Below the pieces are notes generated by a model. That model worked only from the letters and a program-made list of their open reading frames with translations, made no database searches and was not told where the DNA came from. Position numbers and translations under genes: made by a program. Positions 1-8,797 of a stretch of DNA of 64,000 nt are shown piece after piece; the stretch's first letter is position 1, and every line of letters starts with the position of its first letter. Origin of the DNA: Atopomonas hussainii. Its GTDB lineage: Bacteria > Pseudomonadota > Gammaproteobacteria > Pseudomonadales > Pseudomonadaceae. The stretch is taken from assembly GCF_900109735.1 (NCBI RefSeq), contig NZ_FOAS01000004.1, positions 186,001 to 250,000 of the forward strand, read 5' to 3'.

Positions 1-404
1 GCAGCCAAGACGCCTTCCGCCAAGTGGATTACGACCTGCCCTTGGCCGTAGGGGCAGCCGCCAAAGCGATGGGCGCGCGGCATTTTTTGGTGATCAGCGC
101 GCTCGGCGCCAACAGCCGCTCGAAGGTTTTCTACAACCGGGTCAAAGGCGAAATGGAAGACGCCCTGCAAGCACAAGGTTGGGAGCAACTGACCATAGTG
201 CGGCCCAGCTTGTTATTGGGCGAACGCCGCGAACAGCGTTTGGGGGAAACCCTCGCTGCGCCCTTGATGCGCTGGCTGCCGGGCAAGTGGCGCGGCATCG
301 AAGCCTCGGTACTGGCGCGCGCCCTGTGGCGCCTAGCCCTTGAAGAAGGCCAAGGCGTGCGCTTCGTCGAATCCGACGAATTACGCCGCCTCGGCCGCGA
401 CTAA
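1..404 (+). CDS. NAD(P)-binding atypical SDR / YbjT-HTATIP2-like protein, 5' partial
   Basis: The gene runs in from the left edge; the reading frame is open from base 3. What remains is about 133 residues of the C-terminal half of a small NAD(P)H-binding, epimerase-like protein. The segment [19 protein letters not shown] followed by YNRVKG is the family's catalytic strand with a Ser and a YxxxK motif, and [13 protein letters not shown] is the usual strand after it. This group of atypical short-chain dehydrogenases resembles eukaryotic HTATIP2/TIP30. The substrate is unknown. The Rossmann nucleotide-binding N-terminus lies outside the window, so the true start cannot be seen. It ends 2 bp before the convergent YdcH gene. 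Confidence 0.7.
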   Translation, partial: SQDAFRQVDYDLPLAVGAAAKAMGARHFLVISALGANSRSKVFYNRVKGEMEDALQAQGWEQLTIVRPSLLLGERREQRLGETLAAPLMRWLPGKWRGIEASVLARALWRLALEEGQGVRFVESDELRRLGRD

Positions 405-405
405 C

Positions 406-678
406 CTAGCCGCAACACGAGCCGCAGCAAGCCGGCTTAGCGGCCTTGCGCAGTAGCTCGGCAATCTCATCTTTGCGCTGCACACGCTCGGTTTTTAACT
501 GACCGAGCGCCGCATCATCCAACAGCTCGATACCGTCTTCGATGCGGCAAATGCGCTTATCCAGCAGCTCATATTCTTCGGCCAAGCGGGCGAAGTGGTT
601 GTCGTTCATGCGCAGCGCTTGCAGCTCGGCGCGCAGCTCGGGAAAGTCGTTCATCAGCGGGTGGTGATCTACATGCAT
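406..678 (-). CDS. YdcH/DUF465 family small protein
   Basis: A 90-residue acidic, mostly helical protein of the YdcH/DUF465 family, whose biochemical role is not established. The core (RAELQALRMNDNHFARLAEE, then RICRIEDGIEL) is a predicted helical hairpin typical of the family. An extra Cys-rich tail, ACCGSCCG, follows and could bind metal; that is inference. I chose the ATG at 678 (MHVDHHPLM) over the upstream codon at 708, because GGAGG sits 7 bases before it. It converges with the preceding gene and is divergent from mscL. Confidence 0.75.
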   Translation of the reverse strand: MHVDHHPLMNDFPELRAELQALRMNDNHFARLAEEYELLDKRICRIEDGIELLDDAALGQLKTERVQRKDEIAELLRKAAKPACCGSCCG

Positions 679-791
679 GCGTTGTCCTCCAGCGGGGTTT
701 AACGGCACTATGCCCCTAGGCAGCGGGCACAGCGTTGACCTGCATCAACCGCTACCGGTGATAACAACAACGATGAAGAGGGAGTGCATCC

Positions 792-1196
792 ATGGGCATA
801 CTTAACGAGTTCAAAGCCTTTGCCGTTAAAGGCAATGTGGTCGATATGGCGGTGGGCATCATCATTGGCGCCGCCTTCGGCAAGATAGTGTCATCGTTTG
901 TCGGTGACGTGGTCATGCCGCCGCTGGGCCTGTTGATCGGTGGTGTCGACTTCAGTGATCTGGCCATCACCCTCAAAGCCGCCGAAGGTGATTTGCCGGC
1001 GGTGGTGATGAGCTACGGCAAATTCATTCAGACCGTGGTCGATTTCACCATCGTCGCCTTTGCCATCTTCATGGGGGTTAAGGCAATTAACCGCTTAAAG
1101 AAAGAGGAAGAGGCCGCACCGGCTGCGCCGCCTGCCCCCAGCGCGGAAGAAAAGCTACTCAGCGAGATTCGCGACCTACTTAAAGAAAAACAGTAA
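792..1196 (+). CDS. mscL: Large-conductance mechanosensitive channel MscL
   Basis: A 134-residue inner-membrane channel that opens under membrane tension to release solutes during hypo-osmotic shock. The N-terminal helix [20 protein letters not shown] and the first membrane segment [20 protein letters not shown] are near-canonical. A second membrane segment follows at about residues 78-100, then the charged C-terminal helical bundle [16 protein letters not shown]. The length is normal for the family. GGGAG lies a few bases ahead of the ATG. A long inverted repeat just downstream probably ends transcription. Confidence 0.97.
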   Translation: MGILNEFKAFAVKGNVVDMAVGIIIGAAFGKIVSSFVGDVVMPPLGLLIGGVDFSDLAITLKAAEGDLPAVVMSYGKFIQTVVDFTIVAFAIFMGVKAINRLKKEEEAAPAAPPAPSAEEKLLSEIRDLLKEKQ

Positions 1197-1202
1197 GCCG
1201 CA

Positions 1203-1248
1203 TTAGGCGTAAAGAGCCGCGCATGGGTCGGCGCCTCTTTACGCCTAA
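1203..1248 (+). terminator. Long inverted repeat after mscL
   Basis: A perfect 14-bp inverted repeat (TTAGGCGTAAAGAG at 1203-1216, complement at 1235-1248) surrounds an 18-base loop directly after the mscL stop. There is no clear T-run, so it may be a terminator, an mRNA-stabilising hairpin or a protein-binding site. Confidence 0.45.
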
Positions 1249-1289
1249 GGTACAATCCTGCGCCTGTTCCCGCTGTGCCAGCCTGCCGC

Positions 1290-2423
1290 ATGTCTGACCT
1301 GCCTGTTCTTCAAACGTCTTTCGCCACCCTCGCCTTGGCGCGCATGCCCGTCACGCGGGGCGATACCCTGCAAGCCTTCGACGCCGCCGATGAGTACCTG
1401 CTCAACCACGTGCACACGCTGGCCTTGCCGCCAAACTGCCGCGCTCTGGTGCTCAACGACAGCTTCGGTGCGCTGGCGTTGTCATTAGCGCAGCACTGTC
1501 CTGTCACCAGCAGTGGCGACTCGTATTTGGCCGAGCAAGGCCTGCGCTACAACCAACAGCACAATGGCTTAGGCGCTAGCTCGGTCGAGTTCGTGCCCGC
1601 GTGTGATCGCTGGCAGGGGCCGTTTGATCTAGTACTGATGCGCATCCCGAAAACCCTGAGCCTGCTGGAAGAACAACTGATTCGCCTGCACGGCCAGCTG
1701 GCAGCTAACGCCACGGTGATCGCCACCGGCATGGTTAAACACCTACCGCGCTCGGCGGGCGACTTGCTGGAGCGCTACCTAGGCCCAGTGCAAGCCAGCT
1801 TGGCGCAGAAAAAAGCCCGCCTGCTGTTTGTTACCCCACAGGCCAAAGGGCCGTTTATCTCGCCCTACCCCAGTCGCTACCGCTTAGAGCAACCGGCGCT
1901 GGAGCTACGCAACCACGCCAATGTATTTAGCCGCGAGGGGCTGGATATCGGCAGCCGCGCGTTTTTGCCGCACCTGCCACGCAACCTCGGTAACGCTCGC
2001 GTAGCCGACTTAGGCTGCGGCAATGGCGTACTGGCCTTGGTCTGTGCACTGCACAATCCTGAGGCGCAGTTCAGTCTGTTCGATGAGTCCTATATGGCGG
2101 TGCAATCGGCTGCGGAAAACTGGCGCCTGTGCCACGGTGCACGGCAGGCCGAGTTTCACGTCAACGATGGCTTAAGCGGCGTGGCGCCCGGCAGTGTCGA
2201 TGTGGTGCTGTGCAACCCGCCGTTTCACCAGCAGCAAGTGGTCGGCGATCATTTGGCCCAGCGCATGTTCCAGCAGGCGCATAAAGCGCTGCGCGTGGGC
2301 GGTGAATTGTGGATCGTCGGCAACCGCCACTTGGGCTACCACGCCAAACTCAAGCGCGCCTTCCGCGAGGTGAGCTTGGTGGCCAGCAACGCCAAGTTCG
2401 TCATTCTTAAAGCGCGCAAATAG
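1290..2423 (+). CDS. rlmG: 23S rRNA (guanine-1835-N2) methyltransferase RlmG
   Basis: A 377-residue SAM-dependent methyltransferase of the RsmC/RlmG family, predicted to methylate G1835 of 23S rRNA. The N-terminal signature LQAFDAADEYLLNH is typical of RlmG rather than RsmC. The C-terminal catalytic half has the SAM-binding motif VADLGCGNGVLAL and the N2-methylase motif NPPFH. I prefer the ATG at 1290 to the GTG at 1275. The downstream globin gene starts 7 bp after the stop, so the two may be co-transcribed. Confidence 0.88.
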   Translation: MSDLPVLQTSFATLALARMPVTRGDTLQAFDAADEYLLNHVHTLALPPNCRALVLNDSFGALALSLAQHCPVTSSGDSYLAEQGLRYNQQHNGLGASSVEFVPACDRWQGPFDLVLMRIPKTLSLLEEQLIRLHGQLAANATVIATGMVKHLPRSAGDLLERYLGPVQASLAQKKARLLFVTPQAKGPFISPYPSRYRLEQPALELRNHANVFSREGLDIGSRAFLPHLPRNLGNARVADLGCGNGVLALVCALHNPEAQFSLFDESYMAVQSAAENWRLCHGARQAEFHVNDGLSGVAPGSVDVVLCNPPFHQQQVVGDHLAQRMFQQAHKALRVGGELWIVGNRHLGYHAKLKRAFREVSLVASNAKFVILKARK

Positions 2424-2430
2424 GCCTGTT

Positions 2431-2856
2431 ATGCAAATCAGCGACAAAGCCAGCTACGGCTACCGCGACACCTCTTTCCAAGCCGCCGGCGGCGAAGCCG
2501 GCATCCTGCAATTGGTGCGCGACTTTTACGCCATCATGGATGAGCAGGCCACGCACATTAGCCAGATGCACCCCGCCGACCGCGCAACCACCATCGACAA
2601 GCTGGCTAAGTTTCTCTGCGGCTGGCTCGGCGGCCCACGTCTGTTTAGCGAAACCTACGGGCCCATCAGCATTCCGCAAGCCCATGCACACTTAACCATT
2701 GGCGCCGAAGAGCGCGACGCGTGGCTGAACTGCATGCAACAGGCGATTGCCAAGCAACCCTACGCCGCCGACTTTGCCGACTATTTGCTCGCCCAGCTGC
2801 GCATTCCCGCCGAGCGCGTGTATCAAGTCAGCCAACACCAGCACGGCCAAAAATAA
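2431..2856 (+). CDS. Group II truncated haemoglobin
   Basis: A 141-residue truncated globin of the trHbO (group II) type. Proteins of this class bind haem and handle O2, NO or peroxide in the cytoplasm. The sequence keeps the globin helices, including LCGWLGGPRLFSETYG before the region of the proximal His, PQAHAHLTIG, and the family's closing segment ERDAWLNCMQQAI. It follows rlmG by 7 bp. The physiological substrate cannot be told from the sequence. Confidence 0.85.
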   Translation: MQISDKASYGYRDTSFQAAGGEAGILQLVRDFYAIMDEQATHISQMHPADRATTIDKLAKFLCGWLGGPRLFSETYGPISIPQAHAHLTIGAEERDAWLNCMQQAIAKQPYAADFADYLLAQLRIPAERVYQVSQHQHGQK

Positions 2857-2913
2857 TCCCCCGGCCGGCAGCGCAGGCAGCTAAGCTCAGGCAAAGAGCT
2901 AGGAACTGTTGCC

Positions 2914-3609
2914 ATGCTGCATATCGGCCTGATCGGTGATTACAACGCCAAGCTGACCGCCCACCAAGCCATTCCCCAGGCATTACAGATGGCGGCCGAC
3001 GCGCTGGGCATCATGCTCAGCTTCGAGTGGGTGCCCACCTTGCTGATCAATAACGAAGATCGCTTAGCGCGCTTTCATGGCCTGTGGTGCGTGCCCGGCA
3101 GCCCCTACGACAGCACCGACGGCGCATTGCTGGCGATTCACTATGCGCGCATGCACAAGGTGCCTTTTCTCGGCACCTGTGGCGGCTTTCAGCATGCACT
3201 ACTGGAATACGCCCGCCATCATCTGGGCATGGCCGAGGCGGAGCACGCCGAAAGCAACCCACGCGGCCGCCAATTACTGATCAACAAACTCAGCTGCGCG
3301 CTAATCAATGTCAGCGACACCATCCATCTAGTTGCCGGCAGCCATCTGGCACACGCCTACGGCAGCAAGGAATGCCAAGAAGGTTATCAGTGCAGCTACG
3401 GTCTCAACCCTGCCCTGCAAGAGGCGCTGTTTAAAGAGCAGTTACGCATCGCCGGCGTTGATGAACATGGCGAAGTACGCGCCGTGGAGCTTGGCGAGCA
3501 CCCATTTTTTGTCGCCACCTTGTTCCAACCCGAACGCGCCGCACTGAACGGGACCACGCCGCCGATCGTGTTAGGCTTTTTGCGCGCCTGCCAGAAACGC
3601 TTGCGCTAG
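2914..3609 (+). CDS. CTP synthase C-terminal-like class I glutamine amidotransferase domain protein
   Basis: A 231-residue stand-alone protein that resembles only the glutaminase half of CTP synthase. The nucleophile elbow GTCGGFQHALLEY puts Cys at residue 89. The segment EHPFFVATLFQPERAAL corresponds to the CTP synthase HPE motif but has Gln where the catalytic His should be. That change is, to my knowledge, common in this family, which databases call CTP synthase C-terminal region-related (seleno)protein. Ordinary glutamine hydrolysis is therefore doubtful and the function is open. There is no synthetase domain nearby. Confidence 0.8.
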   Translation: MLHIGLIGDYNAKLTAHQAIPQALQMAADALGIMLSFEWVPTLLINNEDRLARFHGLWCVPGSPYDSTDGALLAIHYARMHKVPFLGTCGGFQHALLEYARHHLGMAEAEHAESNPRGRQLLINKLSCALINVSDTIHLVAGSHLAHAYGSKECQEGYQCSYGLNPALQEALFKEQLRIAGVDEHGEVRAVELGEHPFFVATLFQPERAALNGTTPPIVLGFLRACQKRLR

Positions 3610-3625
3610 GTCATCTTCCCCGCCT

Positions 3626-3653
3626 GCTCGCTAGGTACAGTGTTGTAGCGAGC
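3626..3653 (+). terminator. Hairpin between amidotransferase-like gene and amidohydrolase gene
   Basis: The inverted repeat GCTCGCTA (3626-3633) with TAGCGAGC (3646-3653) could form an 8-bp stem with a 12-base loop. No T-run follows, so it is only a possible terminator. Confidence 0.3.
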
Positions 3654-3681
3654 ACTGACCAGCCAGAAAAGGACCTCCACC

Positions 3682-5034
3682 ATGCCCACCCTATATCGCG
3701 GCATTTGCCTGCTATTGACCGGCCTCTTAGGCATCAGCCCGACCTATGCCAACGATGCACCACAAACGCTCATCACCAACGTCAATATTTTTGACGGCAG
3801 TAGCGAGCAATTGCAGATGAACAGCAATGTGCTGATTCAAGGCAACCTAATTAAGACCATTTCAACCGACCCCATCAGCAGCGACAGCGCCACGATAATT
3901 GATGGCCAAGGACGCACCCTGATGCCCGGCTTGATCGACATGCATTGGCACTCAGCCTACGCCAGCATTCCCATGCAAGTCGGCTTGAATGTCGACCATG
4001 CCTATCACTTGCTGGTTGGAGCCAAGAGCAATGAAAAAGCTCTGCTGCGCGGTTTTACTACCGTGCGCGACGTAGGCGGCAATGTGTTTTCCTTAGCCAA
4101 ACTCACCGACGCCGGCATGTATAACGGGCCGCGTATCTTTCCCTCGGGACCAGCCATTAGCCAAACCTCCGGCCACACGGACTTTCGCCCCGCGACCGCA
4201 GTGCCAGCAGAGCCTGACGCCCCATTGGTGTACATGGAGCAAATCGGTCACGTGATGGTCGCCGATGGCGTGCCAGAAGTGCTTAAGCGCACCCGCGAAG
4301 CGCTGCGCATGGGTGCCACGCAAATCAAAATCAACTCCGGCGGCGGCGTGTCTTCGTCATTCGACCCCTTAGACGTGAGCCAGTTTACCGACGAAGAAAC
4401 CCAGGCTGCGGTCGATGCCGCCGCCGACTGGAACACCTATGTCGCCACCCACACCTTCACCGATGCAGCCACTCAACGCGCGCTCAATGCCGGGGTTATG
4501 AGCATCGAACACGGGCATTTATTAAGCGAAAAGACCCTACGTTTAATCAAAAGCAAAGGGGCGTTTTTAAGCATGCAGCCCATTTTGGATGACGAGGACG
4601 CTATCCCCTTCCCTGAGGGCTCTTTTAGTCGCGCCAAATATATTCAAGTCACCAAAGGCACTGATCACGTCTACAAGCTGGCCAAAGAACTAGGCGTAAA
4701 AACGGTGTTCGGTACCGACACCCTGTTTGACCCGGCACTGGCCGAGAAACAAGGCAAGCAACTGGCTAAACTCAAGCGCTGGTTCAGCCCTGTGGAAGTG
4801 CTGCGCCAAGCCACCTCAACAGCGGGCGAGCTTTTAGCTCTTTCTGGCCCCCGAACGCCTTATCCGGCCGGCCCCTTGGGCGTTATTAAAGAAGGCGCCT
4901 ATGCCGACCTCCTGCTGGTCAACGGCAACCCGCTGGAAAACATCGACTTGGTCGCTGAACCAGAAAAGAACTTCGCCCTGATCATGAAAGACGGCAAAAT
5001 CTACAAGAACACCACTGCCCAAAGCGGCCAATAA
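3682..5034 (+). CDS. Secreted metal-dependent amidohydrolase (prolidase/imidazolonepropionase-like)
   Basis: A 450-residue amidohydrolase-superfamily enzyme with an N-terminal signal peptide (MPTLYRGICLLLTGLLGI, cleavage after TYA), so probably periplasmic. Metal-binding motifs are present in order: GLIDMHWH (HxH pair), the Lys region TQIKINSGGG, ATHTFTD, SIEHGHLL and the Asp in FGTDTLFD. This pattern matches the imidazolonepropionase-like, Xaa-Pro dipeptidase-like branch that hydrolyses dipeptides or cyclic amides. The exact substrate is unknown. AAGGACC precedes the ATG and a good terminator follows. Confidence 0.82.
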   Translation: MPTLYRGICLLLTGLLGISPTYANDAPQTLITNVNIFDGSSEQLQMNSNVLIQGNLIKTISTDPISSDSATIIDGQGRTLMPGLIDMHWHSAYASIPMQVGLNVDHAYHLLVGAKSNEKALLRGFTTVRDVGGNVFSLAKLTDAGMYNGPRIFPSGPAISQTSGHTDFRPATAVPAEPDAPLVYMEQIGHVMVADGVPEVLKRTREALRMGATQIKINSGGGVSSSFDPLDVSQFTDEETQAAVDAAADWNTYVATHTFTDAATQRALNAGVMSIEHGHLLSEKTLRLIKSKGAFLSMQPILDDEDAIPFPEGSFSRAKYIQVTKGTDHVYKLAKELGVKTVFGTDTLFDPALAEKQGKQLAKLKRWFSPVEVLRQATSTAGELLALSGPRTPYPAGPLGVIKEGAYADLLLVNGNPLENIDLVAEPEKNFALIMKDGKIYKNTTAQSGQ

Positions 5035-5048
5035 CGACCGCAACATCA

Positions 5049-5084
5049 CCTCGCCGCGCTAAGAAGCATAGCCGGCGAGGTTTT
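5049..5084 (+). terminator. Rho-independent terminator after the amidohydrolase gene
   Basis: The stem CCTCGCCG (5049-5056) pairs with CGGCGAGG (5073-5080) and is followed by TTTT. It lies just after the amidohydrolase stop. Confidence 0.65.
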
Positions 5085-5120
5085 GGGCTTAATCCTGCTC
5101 ACCATTAAGCCTAACCCATC

Positions 5121-6461
5121 GTGCTCACCGACTTACGCCACCGGCAAACCCATCGTGATGTATGGGCCTTGGCCGGGCCCATGCTGCTGTCGAACCTCAC
5201 CGTGCCTTTGGTGGCGCTGGTGGATACCGCCGTGGTGGGCCACTTACCCCACGACCATCAACTGGCAGCCGTGGCGGTGGGCGGCAATCTGTATACCTTG
5301 CTGGTCTGGGCCATGGGCTTTTTGCGCATGGGCACCACCGGCTTTGCCGCACAGGCCTTGGGCCGTCACGATGGTTCGGCGCTGCGTACCCTACTCGCGC
5401 AGGGCTTATTACTCGGCGCCGGGCTCGGCCTTGCCCTCGCACTCTTAATGCTGCCGCTCACGCCTTGGCTACTGACCTTGATGCAGCCGAGCGCCGCGCT
5501 GGATGCGCTGGCGCAGGAGTACCTGTACATCCGCCTGTTAGGCCTGCCGGCGGCACTGTGCAGTTTTGCCTTGATCGGCTGGTTGCTGGGCACGCAGAAC
5601 GCGCGGATACCGCTGGCGATGCTGCTGACCAGCTCGCTGTGCAACGTGGTGTTGGATATTGCCTTTGTTTGGGGCTTGCAGTGGGGCGTGGCCGGGGCGG
5701 CGTGGGCCTCGGTGATTGCCGAGTGGAGCGGCCTGCTGCTGGGTCTGTTACTGGGGCTTAAAACCCTGCGCCAGCACCCCGGACACTTGCAGTGGGCAGC
5801 GTTACAACAAGCGCATACTTGGTCGGCTTTATTGGCGGTGAACCGGGATATTTTCATCCGCACCTTAGCCCTTGAGGTGGTGTTCTTTCTGCTCACCCTG
5901 TATGGCACGCGCTTGGGCGATAGCACCGTGGCGGCCAATGCCTTGCTACTTAATGGCCTGTTGATCACCGCCAATGCACTGGACGGCCTCGCCCACGCGG
6001 TTGAAGCGCTGTGCGGCAAAGCCATCGGCGCGCAGCAGCCGCAAGCTCTGTGGCGCGCCTTGCAGGTGGCTGGGCTATGGTCGGTGGGCTTTGCCGTGTT
6101 GCTCAGCGGAGCGTTTTGGCTGTTGGGCGAGCCGTTTATCGTCCTGCAAACCAGCTTACCGGCCGTGCAACAGATCGCCCAAGCACACTTGCCCTATCTG
6201 GCCGCCTTGCCGGTGGTGGCAGTGATCAGCTACTTGCTCGACGGCCTGTTTGTCGGGGCCACGCGGGCACGGGAAATGCGCAACGCCATGCTGATCGCCT
6301 TGGCGTTGTACTTGCCGCTATCGTGGCCCTTAGCCGCGCTGGGCAACCATGGCCTGTGGTCGGGTTTTCTACTGTTTATGGCCATGCGTGGGCTATCGTT
6401 AAGCCTGATGACGTGGCAGATTGCCAGTTCACCTTCAGGTTTTATGGTTAAGCACAGGTAA
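5121..6461 (+). CDS. MATE family efflux transporter, DinF-like
   Basis: A 446-residue polytopic inner-membrane protein with about 12 membrane segments. The opening (DVWALAGPMLLSNLTVPLVA, VDTAVVGHL) and the repeated half-protein architecture identify the MATE family, which exports drugs or metabolites using Na+ or H+. Sequence style fits the DinF subfamily. The start is a GTG with no strong ribosome binding site; no alternative ATG exists upstream in frame. It ends 5 bp before the GAF-GGDEF gene, suggesting one transcript. Confidence 0.88.
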   Translation: MLTDLRHRQTHRDVWALAGPMLLSNLTVPLVALVDTAVVGHLPHDHQLAAVAVGGNLYTLLVWAMGFLRMGTTGFAAQALGRHDGSALRTLLAQGLLLGAGLGLALALLMLPLTPWLLTLMQPSAALDALAQEYLYIRLLGLPAALCSFALIGWLLGTQNARIPLAMLLTSSLCNVVLDIAFVWGLQWGVAGAAWASVIAEWSGLLLGLLLGLKTLRQHPGHLQWAALQQAHTWSALLAVNRDIFIRTLALEVVFFLLTLYGTRLGDSTVAANALLLNGLLITANALDGLAHAVEALCGKAIGAQQPQALWRALQVAGLWSVGFAVLLSGAFWLLGEPFIVLQTSLPAVQQIAQAHLPYLAALPVVAVISYLLDGLFVGATRAREMRNAMLIALALYLPLSWPLAALGNHGLWSGFLLFMAMRGLSLSLMTWQIASSPSGFMVKHR

Positions 6462-6466
6462 CCATC

Positions 6467-7504
6467 ATGCAGGCGCCCCCTTTTGCACGGCAGGAGGCTG
6501 AGCGACAAGCCGCACTGGATGCGCTGGAAATTCTCGATACCCCCGCTGACCCGTTTCTAGACAGCTTGGTGGCCACCGCCCAGCGTGTCTTTGCGGTCAA
6601 TACCGCACTGGTGTCTTTACTCGATCACAACCGGCAATGGTTTAAAGCCCGCGTGGGGCTGGATTGCGCACAAACCTCACGCGAGGTGTCGTTTTGTGGG
6701 CACACCATCTTAGAGCGCGACTGCTTGGTGATTGAGAACGCGCTGGATGATCCGCGCTTTGCCAACAATCCACTGGTAACAGGCGCGCCATACATTCGCT
6801 TTTATGCCGGCATGCCACTGTTCTTTATGAACCGCCCCATTGGCACCTTGTGTTTACTGCACCCGCGCCCACGCGAGTTTAACGCCGCCGATCGTGAGCA
6901 GCTGGAGCACTTGGCCAATATCGCCCAAGGCCTGCTCACCCTGCACCACATGAGCCGGCAAACCCGCCGCCTGCGCCATGAAGTCAGCCGCGAACACCGG
7001 CAAGCCTTGCTCGATCCACTGACCCAGCTATGGAATCGCCGAGGCATGGAGGAGCAATGGGACACCCTACTGCAGAGTCTGGCCCAACGCGGCCAGCACT
7101 TGGGCGCATTGTTTGCCGATCTCGATCACTTCAAAGCGGTCAACGACGAGCTGGGGCATCTGGCCGGCGACCAAGTGCTGTGGGCCGTGGCGCGGCGTCT
7201 GTCGGCCACCACGCGTCCGGATGACTTACTGGTGCGGTTTGGCGGTGAAGAGTTTCTCTTGCTGACCGGCGTCAGCGGCACACAAGAGCTGGAGCAGATT
7301 GCCGAACGCCTGCGGCAAAGCATTGGCCGCGCACCGATCAGCACCGACTCAGGCAGCCGCACGATGACGCTGAGCCTTGGCGCCGCACTGCTGCAAGCGA
7401 ATGAGTCGCGAGAAAGCTTGCTGCACCGCGCCGATATGGCGTTATATGCCGCCAAACGCGCCGGGCGCAATCGCACGTGCCTGGCCGAGCCCGCAAGCCC
7501 CTGA
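6467..7504 (+). CDS. Diguanylate cyclase with GAF sensor domain
   Basis: A 345-residue cytoplasmic protein with an N-terminal GAF domain (about residues 25-155) and a C-terminal GGDEF domain (about 180-340). The active site reads FGGEEFLL, an accepted GGEEF variant. RPDD five residues before it is the inhibitory I-site, so c-di-GMP product feedback is likely. LFADLDHFKAVNDELGH carries the metal and substrate contacts. No EAL domain is present. It should make c-di-GMP in response to a GAF-bound ligand, which cannot be identified here. Confidence 0.9.
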   Translation: MQAPPFARQEAERQAALDALEILDTPADPFLDSLVATAQRVFAVNTALVSLLDHNRQWFKARVGLDCAQTSREVSFCGHTILERDCLVIENALDDPRFANNPLVTGAPYIRFYAGMPLFFMNRPIGTLCLLHPRPREFNAADREQLEHLANIAQGLLTLHHMSRQTRRLRHEVSREHRQALLDPLTQLWNRRGMEEQWDTLLQSLAQRGQHLGALFADLDHFKAVNDELGHLAGDQVLWAVARRLSATTRPDDLLVRFGGEEFLLLTGVSGTQELEQIAERLRQSIGRAPISTDSGSRTMTLSLGAALLQANESRESLLHRADMALYAAKRAGRNRTCLAEPASP

Positions 7505-7517
7505 ACTAGGAAGCCCC

Positions 7518-7970
7518 ATGTCTGGCAGTAGCCTGCTCGCCTATGCGCACTACATAAGCATTGCGCTGTTGTTTGCCCTGTTAGTGCTGGAGCATCAGTG
7601 TTTTAAGCCGGCGCTCAGCGCCCGCCAAGCCAAGCGCTTGATTGTGCTCGACTTAAGCTACGGCCTGATGGCCGCCATGGTGTTCGCCACTGGCGCGGCG
7701 CGGGTGATCTGGTTTGGCAAGGGCTGGCAGTACTACCTAACCAACAGTGTGTTTCTCAGCAAAGTCGGGCTGTTTTTGCTGATCAGCCTACTGTCGATGC
7801 TGCCGACCTTTACCTTTCTCAATTGGCGCCCGCAGTTAGTGGCCCAGCAAGCGCCCATCATCAATCCACGCCAGCGCCAATGGGTGTTGTGGACGATGCG
7901 TGTGGAGTTTGCCCTGCTGCTGGGCATGCTCGCCTTAGCGCATCTGCTGGCGCGCGGTTACGGCCAATAA
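7518..7970 (+). CDS. DUF2214 family membrane protein
   Basis: A 150-residue protein with four predicted membrane segments (starting at HYISIALLFALLVLEHQ, LDLSYGLMAAMVFATGAARV, VGLFLLISLLSMLPTF and VEFALLLGMLALAHLLA). It matches the uncharacterised DUF2214 family. I use the ATG at 7518, preceded by AGGAA, because the longer open frame overlaps the GGDEF gene. The role is unknown; it follows the cyclase by 13 bp. Confidence 0.8.
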   Translation: MSGSSLLAYAHYISIALLFALLVLEHQCFKPALSARQAKRLIVLDLSYGLMAAMVFATGAARVIWFGKGWQYYLTNSVFLSKVGLFLLISLLSMLPTFTFLNWRPQLVAQQAPIINPRQRQWVLWTMRVEFALLLGMLALAHLLARGYGQ

Positions 7971-7974
7971 ACAC

Positions 7975-8505
7975 TTACGCCGGGCGCATCAGCCGCCAGT
8001 GATCGAGCACATGCAGAGCATGGGCTAAGGCGTAATCATCTTTGCTCAAGGCGCCGTAGGCAAAGTGCGGCTGCAGCTCGCCCTGCCACGCGGCAAAGTC
8101 ATCGAGCGCGGTGATTAAGCGCTCAAATGCGGCTTGCTCTGCCTGTTCGGCATTCAGTGCCGGCGCGCCGGGAATCGCCTCATCAAGGCCGTGCTTCATC
8201 GCCCCACGAGCGCTGAACACGCTGAACGCCGTTGGCCCCACAGAACTACGAAACCACGCTGGCTTAAGCTCGGGAAAGCCCAGCATGGAAAACTCCACGC
8301 TCTGCGCAAGGTGCTGCCAAAGCTGGCTTAAGCTCCAGCTGCCGGCATACGCCACTGGCTGGCTGCGCGTAGCCAGCAAGCGCTCACGCACGGCGGCCAA
8401 GGTCAGCTCGGCTTTGGGCAGCGCTGGGCCTAAGGTTTGCCAAATACCTGCCCCTGCACCCACAGTGCCGGCCACGGCGGCCAACAGTAATCGACGTCGG
8501 TTCAT
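7975..8505 (-). CDS. DUF1569 family protein with TAT-like signal
   Basis: A 176-residue protein that starts MNRRRLLLAAVAGTVGAGAG, a twin-arginine-like signal, so it is probably exported folded. The mature part fits the DUF1569 family, a DinB-like helical bundle: WSLSQLWQHLAQSVEFSM near the start and ALHVLDHWRL at the end give His residues that in DinB-like proteins bind metal. The start at 8505 has GAGGGAAGGGA directly upstream. It converges with the DUF2214 gene. No enzymatic activity can be assigned. Confidence 0.7.
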   Translation of the reverse strand: MNRRRLLLAAVAGTVGAGAGIWQTLGPALPKAELTLAAVRERLLATRSQPVAYAGSWSLSQLWQHLAQSVEFSMLGFPELKPAWFRSSVGPTAFSVFSARGAMKHGLDEAIPGAPALNAEQAEQAAFERLITALDDFAAWQGELQPHFAYGALSKDDYALAHALHVLDHWRLMRPA

Positions 8506-8640
8506 TCCCTTCCCTCTCAAGGCTTACTTTTTATTGTTTTGCGCCTGCACGTTAGCAAGTTTCTGCACGCTGCGGCGAGGCGATAAAAAACGCGCAGTGG
8601 CGGTGAGCCAATGCGCGTCGATCAATCCACATCTTTGTAC

Positions 8641-8760
8641 GGAAGCGCTGAGTTAATCGGCGAACGACTCAAGCACAAGGCGTACGGAGCACAGTAAGCG
8701 AGACATACCGTCTGGTAGGCGAGCTTATGAGCACCGCACAATCCAGTGCTTGGATCGTGC
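8641..8760 (+). repeat. Copy A of a roughly 120-bp inverted repeat pair
   Basis: This stretch, from GGAAGCGCTGAGTTAATCGG to near TTGGATCGTGC, matches the reverse complement of 10420-10539 over its whole length with scattered mismatches. Shared blocks include CAAGCACAAGGCGTACGGAG and GACATACCGTCTGGTAGG. The latter contains the small hairpin TACC-GTCT-GGTA. No ORF is supported inside. The rest of the 8506-8797 gap shows nothing else I can identify. Confidence 0.75.
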
Positions 8761-8797
8761 CGTGATTGGGGCGTGCAGCCATTCAATCAGCGCTTGC

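Noticed and set aside
5366-6025. Long minus-strand open frame within the MATE gene
   Set aside because: It is Ser/Arg/Ala-rich shadow sequence of a clear membrane protein gene on the other strand, with no recognisable domain.
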